Shown piece by piece: positions 1-9,165 of a DNA stretch of 42,835 nt. The stretch is taken from contig SDNX01000011.1 in the NCBI GenBank assembly GCA_004524545.1, positions 1 through 42,835 on the forward strand. Direction: 5' to 3'. Positions within the stretch are counted from its first letter, which is position 1; each line of letters begins with the position of its first letter. The notes beneath the pieces are model-generated. The model saw only the letters and a list, made by a program, of their open reading frames with translations. It was not told the origin of the DNA and ran no database searches. This DNA is from Promethearchaeota archaeon (GTDB lineage Archaea; Asgardarchaeota; Lokiarchaeia; Sigyniarchaeales; Promethearchaeaceae). A program made the position numbers and the translations under genes.

Positions 1-1347
1 ATTATCATTATCGGGCTTTTAATACTAGGAGGTACAATTCCAGGATCAATTATCTCGATTCAATCTGGATTAAATTCTGAGATTTATCAAGGAATTATGA
101 ATCTTGTATTGAATTCTTATAGATTTGGAATGATAATTATGTTATGGGCTTTAAATTATCGAATAGTCATAAAACCCGTTCGAAATGGCACATATAAAAA
201 TCTTGGAATAGATGCTATCTTATTAGGATTAATCAGTCTGCAATTTTATGGATTAGGAACATTTATCCTTTTTGAAGGAATATTCATTCTCCTCTATCAG
301 ATTTTTACTCGTACCAATGAATTATATGATTTAGGGAAAAGGGATGAACTCAGTCAAGAGATTCTGGGTGCGAATTTCACTGAATCCACCATTAATGTAA
401 TGAATGAATTTCTCGTTCCTGGAACTGTATTCCTTTTGATATATAGTATAATTCCCATCTTGAAAAAAGTAAGAGATTTCACTCTGGATGCCAGCGGTAT
501 CGGTACCTTGGTATATCATGCAGTATTCTTTGGAATTGCGTTTGCATATACAATATATCTAAAAGTTAAATTCACGAAAGCAGTCAGCAGTAAGCCATAC
601 CAGGAAATACAGGAAGAAATTCTAGTCAGGAATATCGTATTTAGTGCGTTTAGCTTAATATATGCAGGAGTTGGAATATTAGGGTTGCTGATTTCAATTG
701 TACTATTCGGATATCGCAAGATGTATAGAGATATTAAACTTAAACTTCCGACAATAAAGTACGTAAAACCGCAATTACCATCTCAACCATCGATATCCCC
801 ATTGATTGACACAACTTCAACCCCTTTAGTTCAAAAGACAACCGATTCAGAATTCAAGCAAAACGAACCTGTTCCTTCACCTCCTCGAAAAGAATCAGAA
901 AAACTCCAAGAAATACCAGTAATGAGAGTAGATGACAAACATGCGCGGAATCAGTTAATTACATCACTAAAGCAGTCTGAAAAGCACAAACCAGAAACTC
1001 CTCCAGGAAAACCTCCTACCAACGAGAAAGCGGATATAAAGGATTACATGGATCGAGTTTTCACCGTTTTGACTGCAGATATGCGTGACCGATTATTGGG
1101 GTTGGATATTCCAGAAGATCAAAAATGGGATGTAATTCGTGAATTTGTGAATTTGAAGGAATCTCAGCAACAAAAATATATCGATGAGTTAGACAACGTT
1201 AATCGAGTACTATCCGAACAACTTATAATACGAGTTAAGAAGATGAAACTCCCGAAAAATGAAACCGACTCAATAATTAAACAGTTGGAAATTATGGATC
1301 CAAAAGAACAGGTCCAGTTCGTGGAGTTTTTGGAGCATAGTCAATGA
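1..1347 (+). CDS. Multi-pass membrane protein with cytoplasmic tail, 5' end cut by window
   Basis: Function not recognised. The reading frame is open at base 1 and begins inside a hydrophobic stretch (IIIIGLLILGG), so the true start is probably outside the window; the first internal ATG is at 97. About five to six membrane segments follow, up to base 720. A proline-, serine- and charge-rich linker comes next, then a helical soluble domain with a PKNETDSIIKQLEIMDPKEQ segment near the end. The stop overlaps the ATG of the winged-helix regulator downstream (ATGA), which implies translational coupling. A membrane sensor paired with its regulator would fit, but this is inference. It is certainly a gene; its role is unknown. 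Confidence 0.75.
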   Translation: MIIIGLLILGGTIPGSIISIQSGLNSEIYQGIMNLVLNSYRFGMIIMLWALNYRIVIKPVRNGTYKNLGIDAILLGLISLQFYGLGTFILFEGIFILLYQIFTRTNELYDLGKRDELSQEILGANFTESTINVMNEFLVPGTVFLLIYSIIPILKKVRDFTLDASGIGTLVYHAVFFGIAFAYTIYLKVKFTKAVSSKPYQEIQEEILVRNIVFSAFSLIYAGVGILGLLISIVLFGYRKMYRDIKLKLPTIKYVKPQLPSQPSISPLIDTTSTPLVQKTTDSEFKQNEPVPSPPRKESEKLQEIPVMRVDDKHARNQLITSLKQSEKHKPETPPGKPPTNEKADIKDYMDRVFTVLTADMRDRLLGLDIPEDQKWDVIREFVNLKESQQQKYIDELDNVNRVLSEQLIIRVKKMKLPKNETDSIIKQLEIMDPKEQVQFVEFLEHSQ

Positions 1348-2297
1348 ATGCTCTGCAAACCATTAAACGGAAAAGTGAAGTCATGGCACAGAGAGAAATC
1401 CCCAAAGAACTGAAGGAAAAGCAAGATTCTAGTTCTAATACTGTAGCCAAGACTATCCAAGAAATTCCGTTTGATCAAGAAGAAGATTCGGATTATAAAG
1501 TTCGAATAGATCAACTTAGGGATGAATTACTTTCTGAATTGACTCCGATTGAAACAGACGTTCTAAGTGTAGCAAGAGAAATATTGAAATTAAAGAAATA
1601 CCCCGCTGAAATTACCTTGGATCGTGTAGAACTTATGAGTCCCATGGTGGATAAAATCTATTCCAAAGCGATTGCACGGTTTGAAAACCAAAAGGGGTAT
1701 AAGAAAGATTCCATATTTTCGGCAATACAAAGCCTGGAATCCAAAAAATGGATTATTACGGACCAACGGACAACCAAGGCAGATATTCTAAAAAACCCGA
1801 TAAAGAAAGAAATTATTTCTTTCATTCAGAAATATCCCGGAATTCACGCACGAGATGAAAAAATCGAGGAAATTTTGCACATTACTCGTAATCCCTTTAT
1901 TAAACATATGGCAACTCTTGAAGCATTTGGATTAATTCGATCTTCAAAAATTGGGTCGACTCTCAACTATTTTCCTGCGGATTTACCCGATGTGTTCGAT
2001 GATTTGGCTGTATTGTTCCAAAATGACATTGTAACTGAAATTGTGCGTTCTTTTATTGAAAAGCATATGACTCTCATGGAATTAGCAGAAAAAATTGGAG
2101 TATATCATCGGGCTATTCAATATCATATCAAAACCTTGATTGAACACAACGTGCTCATGGAAATTGATGCCTCAGATGCAGATCTAAAGGGCGAGAAACC
2201 CGATTCACGTCGAAAGTATTATCAAATAAATACTGGTTTGTTAGAACGATATAATAGACTTTTTAAAATACCCCCTTTTGTAGAATATCTTACTTAA
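1344..2297 (+). CDS. Double winged-helix DNA-binding protein (putative transcription regulator)
   Basis: A 317-residue protein with a charged N-terminal third (about residues 1-60), a helical middle and two consecutive winged-helix modules at roughly 150-215 and 215-317. The first has the pattern HARDEKIEEIL, then a recognition-like helix before FGLIRSSKIGS, and a wing ending in NYFP. The second has LMELAEKIGVYHRAIQYHIK followed by a wing ending in RKYYQIN. This is the usual form of archaeal ArsR/MarR-like regulators. It overlaps the upstream membrane protein by 4 bp. There is no ligand domain that I recognise. DNA binding is well supported by the fold pattern; the targets are unknown. Confidence 0.7.
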   Translation: MNALQTIKRKSEVMAQREIPKELKEKQDSSSNTVAKTIQEIPFDQEEDSDYKVRIDQLRDELLSELTPIETDVLSVAREILKLKKYPAEITLDRVELMSPMVDKIYSKAIARFENQKGYKKDSIFSAIQSLESKKWIITDQRTTKADILKNPIKKEIISFIQKYPGIHARDEKIEEILHITRNPFIKHMATLEAFGLIRSSKIGSTLNYFPADLPDVFDDLAVLFQNDIVTEIVRSFIEKHMTLMELAEKIGVYHRAIQYHIKTLIEHNVLMEIDASDADLKGEKPDSRRKYYQINTGLLERYNRLFKIPPFVEYLT

Positions 2298-2351
2298 CAC
2301 CCTTAACCCGAACGTAAAATTTACTTTTTATGCATTACTCTACTGAGTGTA

Positions 2352-3257
2352 ATGTCCAAAATCTTCAAAACGATTAAAACCAAAGCACTTGATATTGGTA
2401 TAAAATTCCTGTCAATTGATGAGAAAATCGCATATTTAGCCTTCAATACAAGATTAAACCATGTAAATCCAATTGTAATTTTGCCTACGGGACATTCCAC
2501 ATTGAAAAAACTTATCCAACGAATGAAAAATCATCATATAATTGGAAATTTACATAATGGAACTATCAAAGGATTAAAAGTTACCGTATTGCAGGCGGGT
2601 TTGGGAAGTCCACATGTGGCAATGATAATGGAGGGATTGAAGAGGAGCCCTTGTAAATTAATAATACGTGTGGATTATTGTGGAGCACTTAAGACTATGG
2701 ATGAAGATATAGATGTTGCAGATGTGATTATACCTCAAGAGGTTATTCTTACTGATGGAACTGCTCATAGTTACTTGCAAAAACATTCAAAGGAACTAGA
2801 TAATTTACCTCTTTCTTATTATCCAGTAGTAAAAGCATCAAATCAAATGCAGTATCCATCACTTCAAGATAATTATGTGGGTATAAAGGGGAATTCGTCC
2901 CTGTTGCAAACGGTAAAAGACAGTGTGTCTAAGTTTTCATATGATTTTTCTATAAAATATGGAAAATTGTGGAGTGTAGATGCATTGTTTTGTGAAACTG
3001 AAGATGCTGTGGAAACTTGGAAATCATATGGTGTAAAATCGGTAGATATGGAATCTTCTGCAGTTTATTTATTAGGAAATTTATTCAACATTCCTTCAAT
3101 CTCCATTCTTGGCGTATCTGATTTGCCCGATGTTGCCCAATGGAATTTTCAGAAAACAAATAAAATCCACCCAAAATTTGATTTCATACTTGACAACGCT
3201 ATCAATGTTATGGTTGGTGCTCTACCCGAAATATATAAACAGGTTATACACGAATGA
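2352..3257 (+). CDS. Nucleoside phosphorylase (PNP/UDP family)
   Basis: Phosphorolysis of a purine or uridine nucleoside to free base plus ribose-1-phosphate, in the cytoplasm. Family hallmarks are the phosphate-site motif GLGSPHVAM (about residue 80), the RVDYCGAL strand-turn that replaces the usual R-x-GTxGG, and the C-terminal signature VDMESSAVYLLG followed by IPSISILGVSD, in which the Met-Glu pair contacts ribose. At 301 residues it is longer than hexameric bacterial enzymes (about 240-260) because of an N-terminal extension of about 45 residues. Base specificity cannot be read from the sequence. Its stop overlaps the TYW1 start (ATGA). Its product could feed the R15P isomerase/RuBisCO route found 15 kb downstream, but no linking kinase or AMP phosphorylase is present here. 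Confidence 0.85.
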   Translation: MSKIFKTIKTKALDIGIKFLSIDEKIAYLAFNTRLNHVNPIVILPTGHSTLKKLIQRMKNHHIIGNLHNGTIKGLKVTVLQAGLGSPHVAMIMEGLKRSPCKLIIRVDYCGALKTMDEDIDVADVIIPQEVILTDGTAHSYLQKHSKELDNLPLSYYPVVKASNQMQYPSLQDNYVGIKGNSSLLQTVKDSVSKFSYDFSIKYGKLWSVDALFCETEDAVETWKSYGVKSVDMESSAVYLLGNLFNIPSISILGVSDLPDVAQWNFQKTNKIHPKFDFILDNAINVMVGALPEIYKQVIHE

Positions 3258-4534
3258 AAATACCCCGTAGCATAATTGAAAATTATGTAAGAACTTCCTA
3301 TCGAGTTGTAGGAAAAAATAAACACTCTTCCATAAAGCCTTGTTATTGGTTAGAACAAAAACTTCAAACCGGTAGAAATAATCGGAATTGTTACAAAGGT
3401 TATTGGGGGATTAATTCTGAACAGTGTATTCAAAACACTCCGGCATTTCCCTTCTGTAATCATAATTGCGTTTTTTGTTGGAGAGATACGTCCTATTCTT
3501 TAGGTTCCGAATTTACTGCTACTCCTGATGAACCAGACCATCTAGTAGACGAACTCATTAGACATCAAGTCAATCTTATCCAACATCATTATCCATTGGA
3601 GAAATCTCTCCAAAATTATCAAGTGTGTTTGGAAATTCTCAATTTTTTACACAAACAGCACCAATCCTCACCATTTACAGTACCCACAATAATTCAGGGG
3701 ATATCATCCTACTCAAAAGGAGGTGTCGACAAAGCTATTTTACTTCTCAAAAATTGCGATATTTTGAAAACGAACGATCTCTCCTCCTATTATCTTTCTG
3801 ATTATTCAAGAAATCTATTGGAAGAAGGAATTTCTGTAGAAAATTTGATGGATCAATTGGTTACGAATGAAACTGATCTACAAAACTCGTATAATCGTGC
3901 ATTGCATCCAAATCATGCAGCAATATCATTGGATGGGGAACCGACCCTGTATCCCTACATTGGTGAACTTGTGGATACCTTTCGGAAGAAAAAATTTACT
4001 ACTTTCATTGTTACAAATGGAACAACGCCTGATGTGATAAGACAGCTTGATGATACAGGTTGTCTGCCGTCCATACTTTATGTTACCGTTCCTCCTCCGA
4101 CCAAGGAAGATTATCGCAAAATACATCGACCAAAGGTAAAGGGATCTTGGGAAAACATTCAGACTACTCTCGATCTCCTTGCAGATTTATCAACTCGAAC
4201 CGTTTTACGCATAACTGCGGTGAATCATCTAAATATCCGTGATGATCTTATTGATGGATACGTCGATACAATCAAACGAGTGAAACCCAATTTCGTAGAC
4301 ATAAAAGGATTTACCTTGGAAGGGGCTTCTATGGGTATATCTGACCGATTAGCTTCTAATGAACCAGGAAGTTATTATTTTCCGGATTATTCGGAAATCG
4401 AACAGTTTTCACATCAAATCTCAGAGAAAAGCGGGTATAAAATCGCTGCAACCCACGAAAAATCACGGGATATATTAATAGCGGTCAACTGGAGTCCTAA
4501 AAAATCTTTAATATTGCAAGAAAACGAAAAATAA
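3254..4534 (+). CDS. taw1: tRNA 4-demethylwyosine synthase (TYW1/Taw1), radical SAM
   Basis: Radical-SAM enzyme that condenses N1-methylguanosine-37 of tRNA-Phe with pyruvate to form the tricyclic 4-demethylwyosine. The SAM cluster motif CxxxCxxC is C68, C72, C75, followed by the family-typical WRD. Three further cysteines upstream (C30, C46, C58, in the contexts KPCYW, NCYKG and QCIQ) match the set that binds the second 4Fe-4S cluster of archaeal TYW1. The core also has SLDGEPTLYPYIGELV and TFIVTNGT. Length (426) is slightly above the usual archaeal size, and there is no flavodoxin domain, as expected for archaea. The start overlaps the upstream phosphorylase by 4 bp. Only downstream wyosine genes such as taw2 and taw3 are missing from the window. 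Confidence 0.95.
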   Translation: MKIPRSIIENYVRTSYRVVGKNKHSSIKPCYWLEQKLQTGRNNRNCYKGYWGINSEQCIQNTPAFPFCNHNCVFCWRDTSYSLGSEFTATPDEPDHLVDELIRHQVNLIQHHYPLEKSLQNYQVCLEILNFLHKQHQSSPFTVPTIIQGISSYSKGGVDKAILLLKNCDILKTNDLSSYYLSDYSRNLLEEGISVENLMDQLVTNETDLQNSYNRALHPNHAAISLDGEPTLYPYIGELVDTFRKKKFTTFIVTNGTTPDVIRQLDDTGCLPSILYVTVPPPTKEDYRKIHRPKVKGSWENIQTTLDLLADLSTRTVLRITAVNHLNIRDDLIDGYVDTIKRVKPNFVDIKGFTLEGASMGISDRLASNEPGSYYFPDYSEIEQFSHQISEKSGYKIAATHEKSRDILIAVNWSPKKSLILQENEK

Positions 4535-5263
4535 CTAATCAAGACCTAATATTGGGAATAGATCTTGTATTTCCTTAAGAAGTAAATAGGGATTTTCTTT
4601 TTCTATATCGTTCTTTTGGGACAAGCCACTGGTAACACATACTGTTCTGACACCAGCACGATTCCCCGCAATCACATCCGTGGGCATATCGCCAATAAAT
4701 ATTGCTTTATCAGCCTTTACTCGCATATCTTTAAGGATCTTCAGTAAACCGTCTGGTTCTGGTTTGAATTTACCTGTCTCATCAAAACCGTAGACATTTT
4801 TTTCCTCAAAGAATTGGTCTAATCCAAATTTGTTCAATGACTTAATAGCCGAACTTTTCCGATTGTTTGTAAGTATAGCTAGTTTTTTCTTCTTGTTTAG
4901 AATTGAAAGAAGTTGTTTAATTCTTGGATAAAGTATTGCGTTTTCATCTTTATTTTTTTTAAACTGGGAGTAAATATATGATGCAATTCGGAGTTTTTTC
5001 AACACGGTTATATCAGCAGAATTAAGGTATTCGACATCAAGCAGCTCTTTCGCGTTCAAAATTGTTTCAGGAATTGGAGTGGCTTGTATTTTTTCAATTA
5101 ATCCTGCAAGATCTACGAGAATTTCATCTGGGTTTGCTTTTAAGGAATATTTTGTAATTCCGTCTATTAATGCACTCTTCAGGCAATCTGCAATATCTAT
5201 AATCACTCCATCTAGGTCAAAAATAACCAAATTGAATGATCGTAAGTTTAACTCATGTGACAT
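4535..5263 (-). CDS. HAD-superfamily phosphatase (phosphoglycolate-phosphatase-like)
   Basis: Haloacid-dehalogenase-fold hydrolase of about 242 residues. Motif I is FDLDGVIID (nucleophile D16 and acid D18), motif II is LTNNRK, and motif III/IV is GKFKPEPDG followed by IFIGDMPTDVIAG. The helical cap between motifs I and II suggests a phosphoglycolate phosphatase or beta-phosphoglucomutase type. The start chosen is the ATG at 5263 (MSHELN). The frame extends upstream, but those residues are low-complexity Phe/Ile-rich and unlike the family. It is convergent with taw1, with no intergenic gap. Substrate unknown. Confidence 0.85.
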   Translation of the reverse strand: MSHELNLRSFNLVIFDLDGVIIDIADCLKSALIDGITKYSLKANPDEILVDLAGLIEKIQATPIPETILNAKELLDVEYLNSADITVLKKLRIASYIYSQFKKNKDENAILYPRIKQLLSILNKKKKLAILTNNRKSSAIKSLNKFGLDQFFEEKNVYGFDETGKFKPEPDGLLKILKDMRVKADKAIFIGDMPTDVIAGNRAGVRTVCVTSGLSQKNDIEKENPYLLLKEIQDLFPILGLD

Positions 5264-5464
5264 GACGGTAGATCCCGTGTAATGAATGCAGTTAGGAAAA
5301 TAAAAACTTCTACTATGCAAATGAATAATAAAAAAAAACGTTTCAAAAATAAGAAAAAATAGCAACTACTAACAAAACATTTACACTTTTGGAGTAGAAT
5401 TAATAAACGAGGATTTACTAAATTAGTATAGAGTATACATAAAACACAAGAGGTTAGCAAAAAA

Positions 5465-5764
5465 TTGTCATATTTCTTTAAACTGTACAGAAAAAAAGGA
5501 GTTAATGAAACTCTAGATGTATTAAACAATTACAAGGGAAAGGCTTGCAAGCAAAGCGAATTCTTCCAAAACCTTAAAGACCGAGAATCTTATCTAAATA
5601 GCTTCTTCCGGGTAAAAGATGAACTTTTAAAATATAAACTCATTGCCTATCGACTAGATAACGACAATGAGAAGGTAATCTATATTACAGAAAAGGGTCT
5701 TGAGTTATATAATAAAATTCAAGAAATTGAGAAAATTATTACCGAAGAACTCTCTGCAAAGTAA
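5465..5764 (+). CDS. Small winged-helix protein (putative regulator)
   Basis: A 99-residue protein starting at TTG, with a GAGG-type ribosome site 9 bases upstream (5450-5454). The sequence reads as one winged helix: KQSEFFQNLKDRESYLNSFF as the helix-turn-helix, then LKYKLIAYRLDNDN and KVIYITEKGLELYNKI as wing and last helix. The ITEKG-type ending is common in archaeal PadR/ArsR-like one-domain regulators. It is divergent from the HAD gene and upstream of the CxxC proteins. No family name can be assigned. Confidence 0.65.
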   Translation: MSYFFKLYRKKGVNETLDVLNNYKGKACKQSEFFQNLKDRESYLNSFFRVKDELLKYKLIAYRLDNDNEKVIYITEKGLELYNKIQEIEKIITEELSAK

Positions 5765-5883
5765 ATTCCAAACTCATTTTTTATTTTAATTTATACTAGG
5801 AACGTTTCTAGGCAATTTCCCAATATGAACACAGTTATATTGATTATTTGACTTAATTCGTTAGTGAACAAAGGTGTTGAAAA

Positions 5884-6240
5884 ATGTCAGAACATGAACA
5901 TAACGATACTATAAAAAAACTCAATGAAGTTAAAGATACTATGCAAACTCTGGGAAAAAAGTTTCCAGAAGTAATGCAGGCTTTTGGGACCTTCTTCCAA
6001 GGAGTGGATAAACCAGGAGCTTTAGATACCAAAACTAAGAAACTAATTTCGTTGGCTATCTCGATTGTAAAAAAATGCAGTTATTGTGTTCCTTATTACG
6101 TCAACAGGGCTCTAGAAAGCGGCGCTACTGTGGAAGAAATACTCGAAGCGTCTATTGTTGCTATGAAAATGGACGGTGGACCAGGCTTGATGCATATCCG
6201 TTGGGTTTTAGATGCACTGAAAGATCTCGGTAAAATATAA
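5884..6240 (+). CDS. Carboxymuconolactone-decarboxylase-like (AhpD-fold) CxxC protein, copy 1
   Basis: A 118-residue single-domain AhpD/CMD-fold protein. It has TKTKKLISLAISIVKKC, a CSYC redox pair, and a C-terminal signature KMDGGPGLMHIRWVLDAL. In AhpD the second cysteine is followed four residues later by a catalytic histidine; here that position is a tyrosine (CSYCVPYY), so peroxidase-partner activity is doubtful. A GGTG ribosome site lies 8-11 bases before the ATG. A paralogue with the same layout sits 300 bases downstream. Probably a homo-oligomeric cytoplasmic thiol protein; function not established. Confidence 0.8.
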   Translation: MSEHEHNDTIKKLNEVKDTMQTLGKKFPEVMQAFGTFFQGVDKPGALDTKTKKLISLAISIVKKCSYCVPYYVNRALESGATVEEILEASIVAMKMDGGPGLMHIRWVLDALKDLGKI

Positions 6241-6305
6241 TAAAATATATTTTCGAAGAAAAAGAAACATAATTCATATTTCATTTTTAATTTTTCATTG
6301 ATTTA

Positions 6306-6404
6306 ATGAAAATAATTTTTCGATTCCTGATTACCATTTCCGTACTTTTCTTTATCTTCATTGTGAATCCGGTCATGGTATTTTTGATCCCAAAACACGT
6401 ATAA
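6306..6404 (+). CDS. Possible small hydrophobic peptide (32 aa)
   Basis: An ATG frame in the gap between the two CMD-like genes encodes 32 residues dominated by Phe, Ile, Val and Leu with Lys and Arg at the N-terminus (MKIIFRFLITISVLFF...). It could be a single-span membrane peptide. There is no clear ribosome site, and AT-rich sequence gives such frames by chance. The rest of the 299-base gap shows no recognisable feature. Confidence 0.2.
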   Translation: MKIIFRFLITISVLFFIFIVNPVMVFLIPKHV

Positions 6405-6539
6405 ATTTTCAGGGTGGTTATCTAATTTATCTCGGTTTTTATAATCCGGCTTTATCTCTAAAGGTTTTCCACTTTAGTTTGGGAAACCTATTACTCAATT
6501 GATCTAAGAATTCATAAGGAATTAGTAGATTCTACAATT

Positions 6540-6899
6540 ATGGTAGATCTAACTCACAACAAAACATCTGAAATGCTAAATGAAATTTCAGACACTATGA
6601 AGGTACTCCGGAATCAATTTCCAGACATTATGAAAGGCTTTGACCAGAGTTTCATGAGAATTGATAAAGAGGGTGTTCTAGAAACAAAAACTAAGAGATT
6701 AATCTCCTTGGCAATAGCTCTCGTAAAAAAATGTGAATTTTGCGTCATCTATTACGTCAAAAAAGCACTGGAAGCAAGAGCAAGTGTGGAAGAAATCTTA
6801 GAAGCAAGTATGTCTGCCCTAAAAATGGACGGTGGTCCTGGGTTGATGCATATTACTTGGGTAATAAGAACATTGAGGGATCTACAAAAATTAGAATAA
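6540..6899 (+). CDS. Carboxymuconolactone-decarboxylase-like (AhpD-fold) CxxC protein, copy 2
   Basis: Paralogue of the gene at 5884, of nearly the same length (119 residues) and alignable end to end. Shared landmarks are TKTKRLISLAIALVKKC, the redox pair CEFC and KMDGGPGLMHITWV. As in copy 1, the residue four after the second Cys is Tyr rather than the AhpD histidine (CEFCVIYY). The two genes are far diverged at DNA level, so the duplication is old and both copies are kept intact. They may form a hetero-oligomer or serve different partners; this is inference. Confidence 0.8.
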   Translation: MVDLTHNKTSEMLNEISDTMKVLRNQFPDIMKGFDQSFMRIDKEGVLETKTKRLISLAIALVKKCEFCVIYYVKKALEARASVEEILEASMSALKMDGGPGLMHITWVIRTLRDLQKLE

Positions 6900-6940
6900 A
6901 AGTATTGAAAATATAAAAAGATATATATTAATTTTACCAA

Positions 6941-8671
6941 TTACTCGAGTTCGGGTTGGAAGTCGCTCAATTCTTTGGAAGCGTCTAATTTTTCTTTATA
7001 CTTTGGTTTGAGACCCCACTTTCCACGTCGCCGATCTCGTTTAATCATCTTTTCCTCTATTCGAGCTTGTATATGTTCATGAGGTTCCAATTCGAAGCGA
7101 GTATAACCCTCTTTTCCGTTGATGTCATCAATTGTGTGGATGTACATGAGTGTTATATATGATAAGTTGAGATCATTGAGCACAAGCAGTGAGGACATTG
7201 CACCTATGACTCCGAAAAGAAGAGCACATGCAATTACTAATGTCGTTTTTGCAGCAAAGTCCGGTATCCAACCGATATCTCCCATATATCCTACAATCCA
7301 ACCGATTACCCCTCCAACCATTGCACTCATTCCAATAGATGCGAATTTTGTGATTTTAAACAGTTTGTTCACGTTGGAGTTTTTAATGTATAAATCTGGG
7401 ATATTTCGGAAAATAGTTTGTAAACTGCGCGGTAGAGCTAGGAAGAATGGTTTATCTTCGATTGAAATTGCTGGCAAAGTGAAGTAATTTAAGGCTAACC
7501 AAATTCGTTTGTATAATGGCACTTCTTTCCGGAATTGCTTTCTCCATCGTAAACGAGCTCGCAACCCAAACCGAATTCCCCGTTTTCTGCCCAATTTTCC
7601 TTTAGAGGCTTCTCTCTTTGCCTGTCTTTTTTGTTTGGCAAAAGGTTCGAGAGCCATGGGATTTTCCGGTAACATATCAAATGAAGTTTTCATTGCCTCA
7701 AACAAATTCTTGGGATCTACCTCACCTTTCAGAAGTTTCTTTACCCACTTTATAGAATGAATAACAGTGGAAGCCATGGAATACATAAAAACTGCCCACC
7801 ATCTTCGACGCGCAATACCCCATGCATGCCAGAAGCTTAAGTTTCCGCCACGATACCAATGGTGAACCATATTTATTTTCATAGTCAACGTGATGTAAAT
7901 GACAATGTAGGCAAGCAACATGAACAATACAGTATAACCGATGTAAACATAGGTTTCATTTACCTCATAGGAAACACCAAATTCGACGAATGTCACAGTC
8001 CCTTCTACGTAATCGCCAATATCAAAAAAAGTATTTACTGTAACAATGAAATGGAAAAATAGTAGGATGTAGATCAGAAATGTCTGAACAAACTGTGGTA
8101 TGAGTAATTTTCGCTCTTTCCATACTACTAAACAACTCATTTTTGTGTATTCAATTGCGAGAGCGAATTTTTTATGCCAAACAACCATTATGACTATTTG
8201 TAGGATAATAGGCAAGAGAAAAATATATCTTACCCACCACTGCAAACCCTCAAATGTTCCTAAATAATAAAAGACTAATCCAAACATTATGATCTGGAGG
8301 ATTGCAGTTCCATACATAAAAAATGCTGCCCATTTTGAGAAAAATCGTACAATGAGATAGTTGATAAATAAGGTTATAACATACACGGCGATAAATAACC
8401 CTATAACTTGCCATGCATGTTCATAAAGTAAATCTACAAGACCTAAGGTCTGAACTGTTGTTCCCAGGGTATCAATCCAATCGAATCTTTCCCTTACACC
8501 ATTATAAAACCAATAGAGATTATATATTCCCCAAGCAAGAAACGCCGCAAATAACAGTCCCAGAACGATCTCTCCAATTACATCAACTACCCGTTGCTGA
8601 GAGAGACGGTACCCCTCCAAATCGAAAGTTCCGTCTTCCTTGTAATAATCCTTATACCGAGTAAAAAACAT
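6941..8671 (-). CDS. Large multi-pass membrane protein of unknown function
   Basis: A 576-residue protein with about ten predicted membrane segments. A first span lies near residues 28-50, a dense block at 75-185, further spans near 195-290, a basic loop of about 120 residues rich in Arg and Lys (around KRQAKREASKGKLGRKRG), and a final pair near 440-510 (GMSAMVGGVIGWIVGYM, then VIACALLFGVIGAM). The C-terminal tail is charged and probably cytoplasmic. I do not recognise the family. The 5' side faces the ubiquitin-like gene cluster but is separated by 239 bases, so co-transcription is uncertain. Confidence 0.7.
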   Translation of the reverse strand: MFFTRYKDYYKEDGTFDLEGYRLSQQRVVDVIGEIVLGLLFAAFLAWGIYNLYWFYNGVRERFDWIDTLGTTVQTLGLVDLLYEHAWQVIGLFIAVYVITLFINYLIVRFFSKWAAFFMYGTAILQIIMFGLVFYYLGTFEGLQWWVRYIFLLPIILQIVIMVVWHKKFALAIEYTKMSCLVVWKERKLLIPQFVQTFLIYILLFFHFIVTVNTFFDIGDYVEGTVTFVEFGVSYEVNETYVYIGYTVLFMLLAYIVIYITLTMKINMVHHWYRGGNLSFWHAWGIARRRWWAVFMYSMASTVIHSIKWVKKLLKGEVDPKNLFEAMKTSFDMLPENPMALEPFAKQKRQAKREASKGKLGRKRGIRFGLRARLRWRKQFRKEVPLYKRIWLALNYFTLPAISIEDKPFFLALPRSLQTIFRNIPDLYIKNSNVNKLFKITKFASIGMSAMVGGVIGWIVGYMGDIGWIPDFAAKTTLVIACALLFGVIGAMSSLLVLNDLNLSYITLMYIHTIDDINGKEGYTRFELEPHEHIQARIEEKMIKRDRRRGKWGLKPKYKEKLDASKELSDFQPELE

Positions 8672-8910
8672 CGTTTAAAAACATCCTTTTTGTTTTGTAA
8701 GAATTAGTTGGGGCAGTTACTGGTATAAGGTTGACGATAATAAAATTATATTTAAAATATTGCCACTGAGGACTTTACCCTTATCGATGAATTGGATATT
8801 ATCCCGATATATGAATTGAAGCAAAAATGAGATGTCGAAAATTGACTAGACATAGGTTAGAAGAAAAATAAATAATATAGAAAATGATGGAAAAATGTTT
8901 TCTGTTTAAT

Positions 8911-9165
8911 TTAACAGCCGCCAGCTTGAGTAGCCATAACAGTTATGATATCCTTCTTTGGATGAATTCCAACCTTATTGAATTTGATGTTATCGGGCAG
9001 AACTTTGCCTTTATAAATGAATTGAATTGCAAGGATTGGATTCAATTTATATTCTTGTTGGACCGATTTTTTAATTTCCCCGACTGGTTTGTCTGGATCT
9101 ATCTCAATCATCTTGATGGCCTGATCAGGTGGAACCCCAGTAAGCCTAAACTTAAATTGTGCCAT
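8911..9165 (-). CDS. Ubiquitin-like beta-grasp protein ending in Gly-Gly-Cys
   Basis: An 84-residue beta-grasp protein. The order of strands and helix follows ubiquitin: MAQFKFRLTG hairpin, helix around PVGEIKKSVQQEYKL, IQFIYKGKVLPDN (compare ubiquitin IFAGKQLED), GIHPKKDIITVM as the last strand, and a flexible TQAGGC tail. The Gly-Gly (82-83) is the pair needed for C-terminal activation; one extra residue, Cys84, follows. If processed like eukaryotic and Caldiarchaeum precursors, a peptidase would have to remove this Cys. An AAAGGG ribosome site precedes the ATG. It is the last gene of the minus-strand cluster begun by the small GTPase. An E1-like protein lies 12.6 kb away; no E2, RING or JAMM gene was seen. 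Confidence 0.85.
   Translation of the reverse strand: MAQFKFRLTGVPPDQAIKMIEIDPDKPVGEIKKSVQQEYKLNPILAIQFIYKGKVLPDNIKFNKVGIHPKKDIITVMATQAGGC

Noticed and set aside
5263-5365. 34-residue upstream extension of the HAD phosphatase as a signal peptide
   Set aside because: Residues are low-complexity Phe/Ile followed by polar sequence, with no cleavage pattern; the downstream ATG fits the family start.
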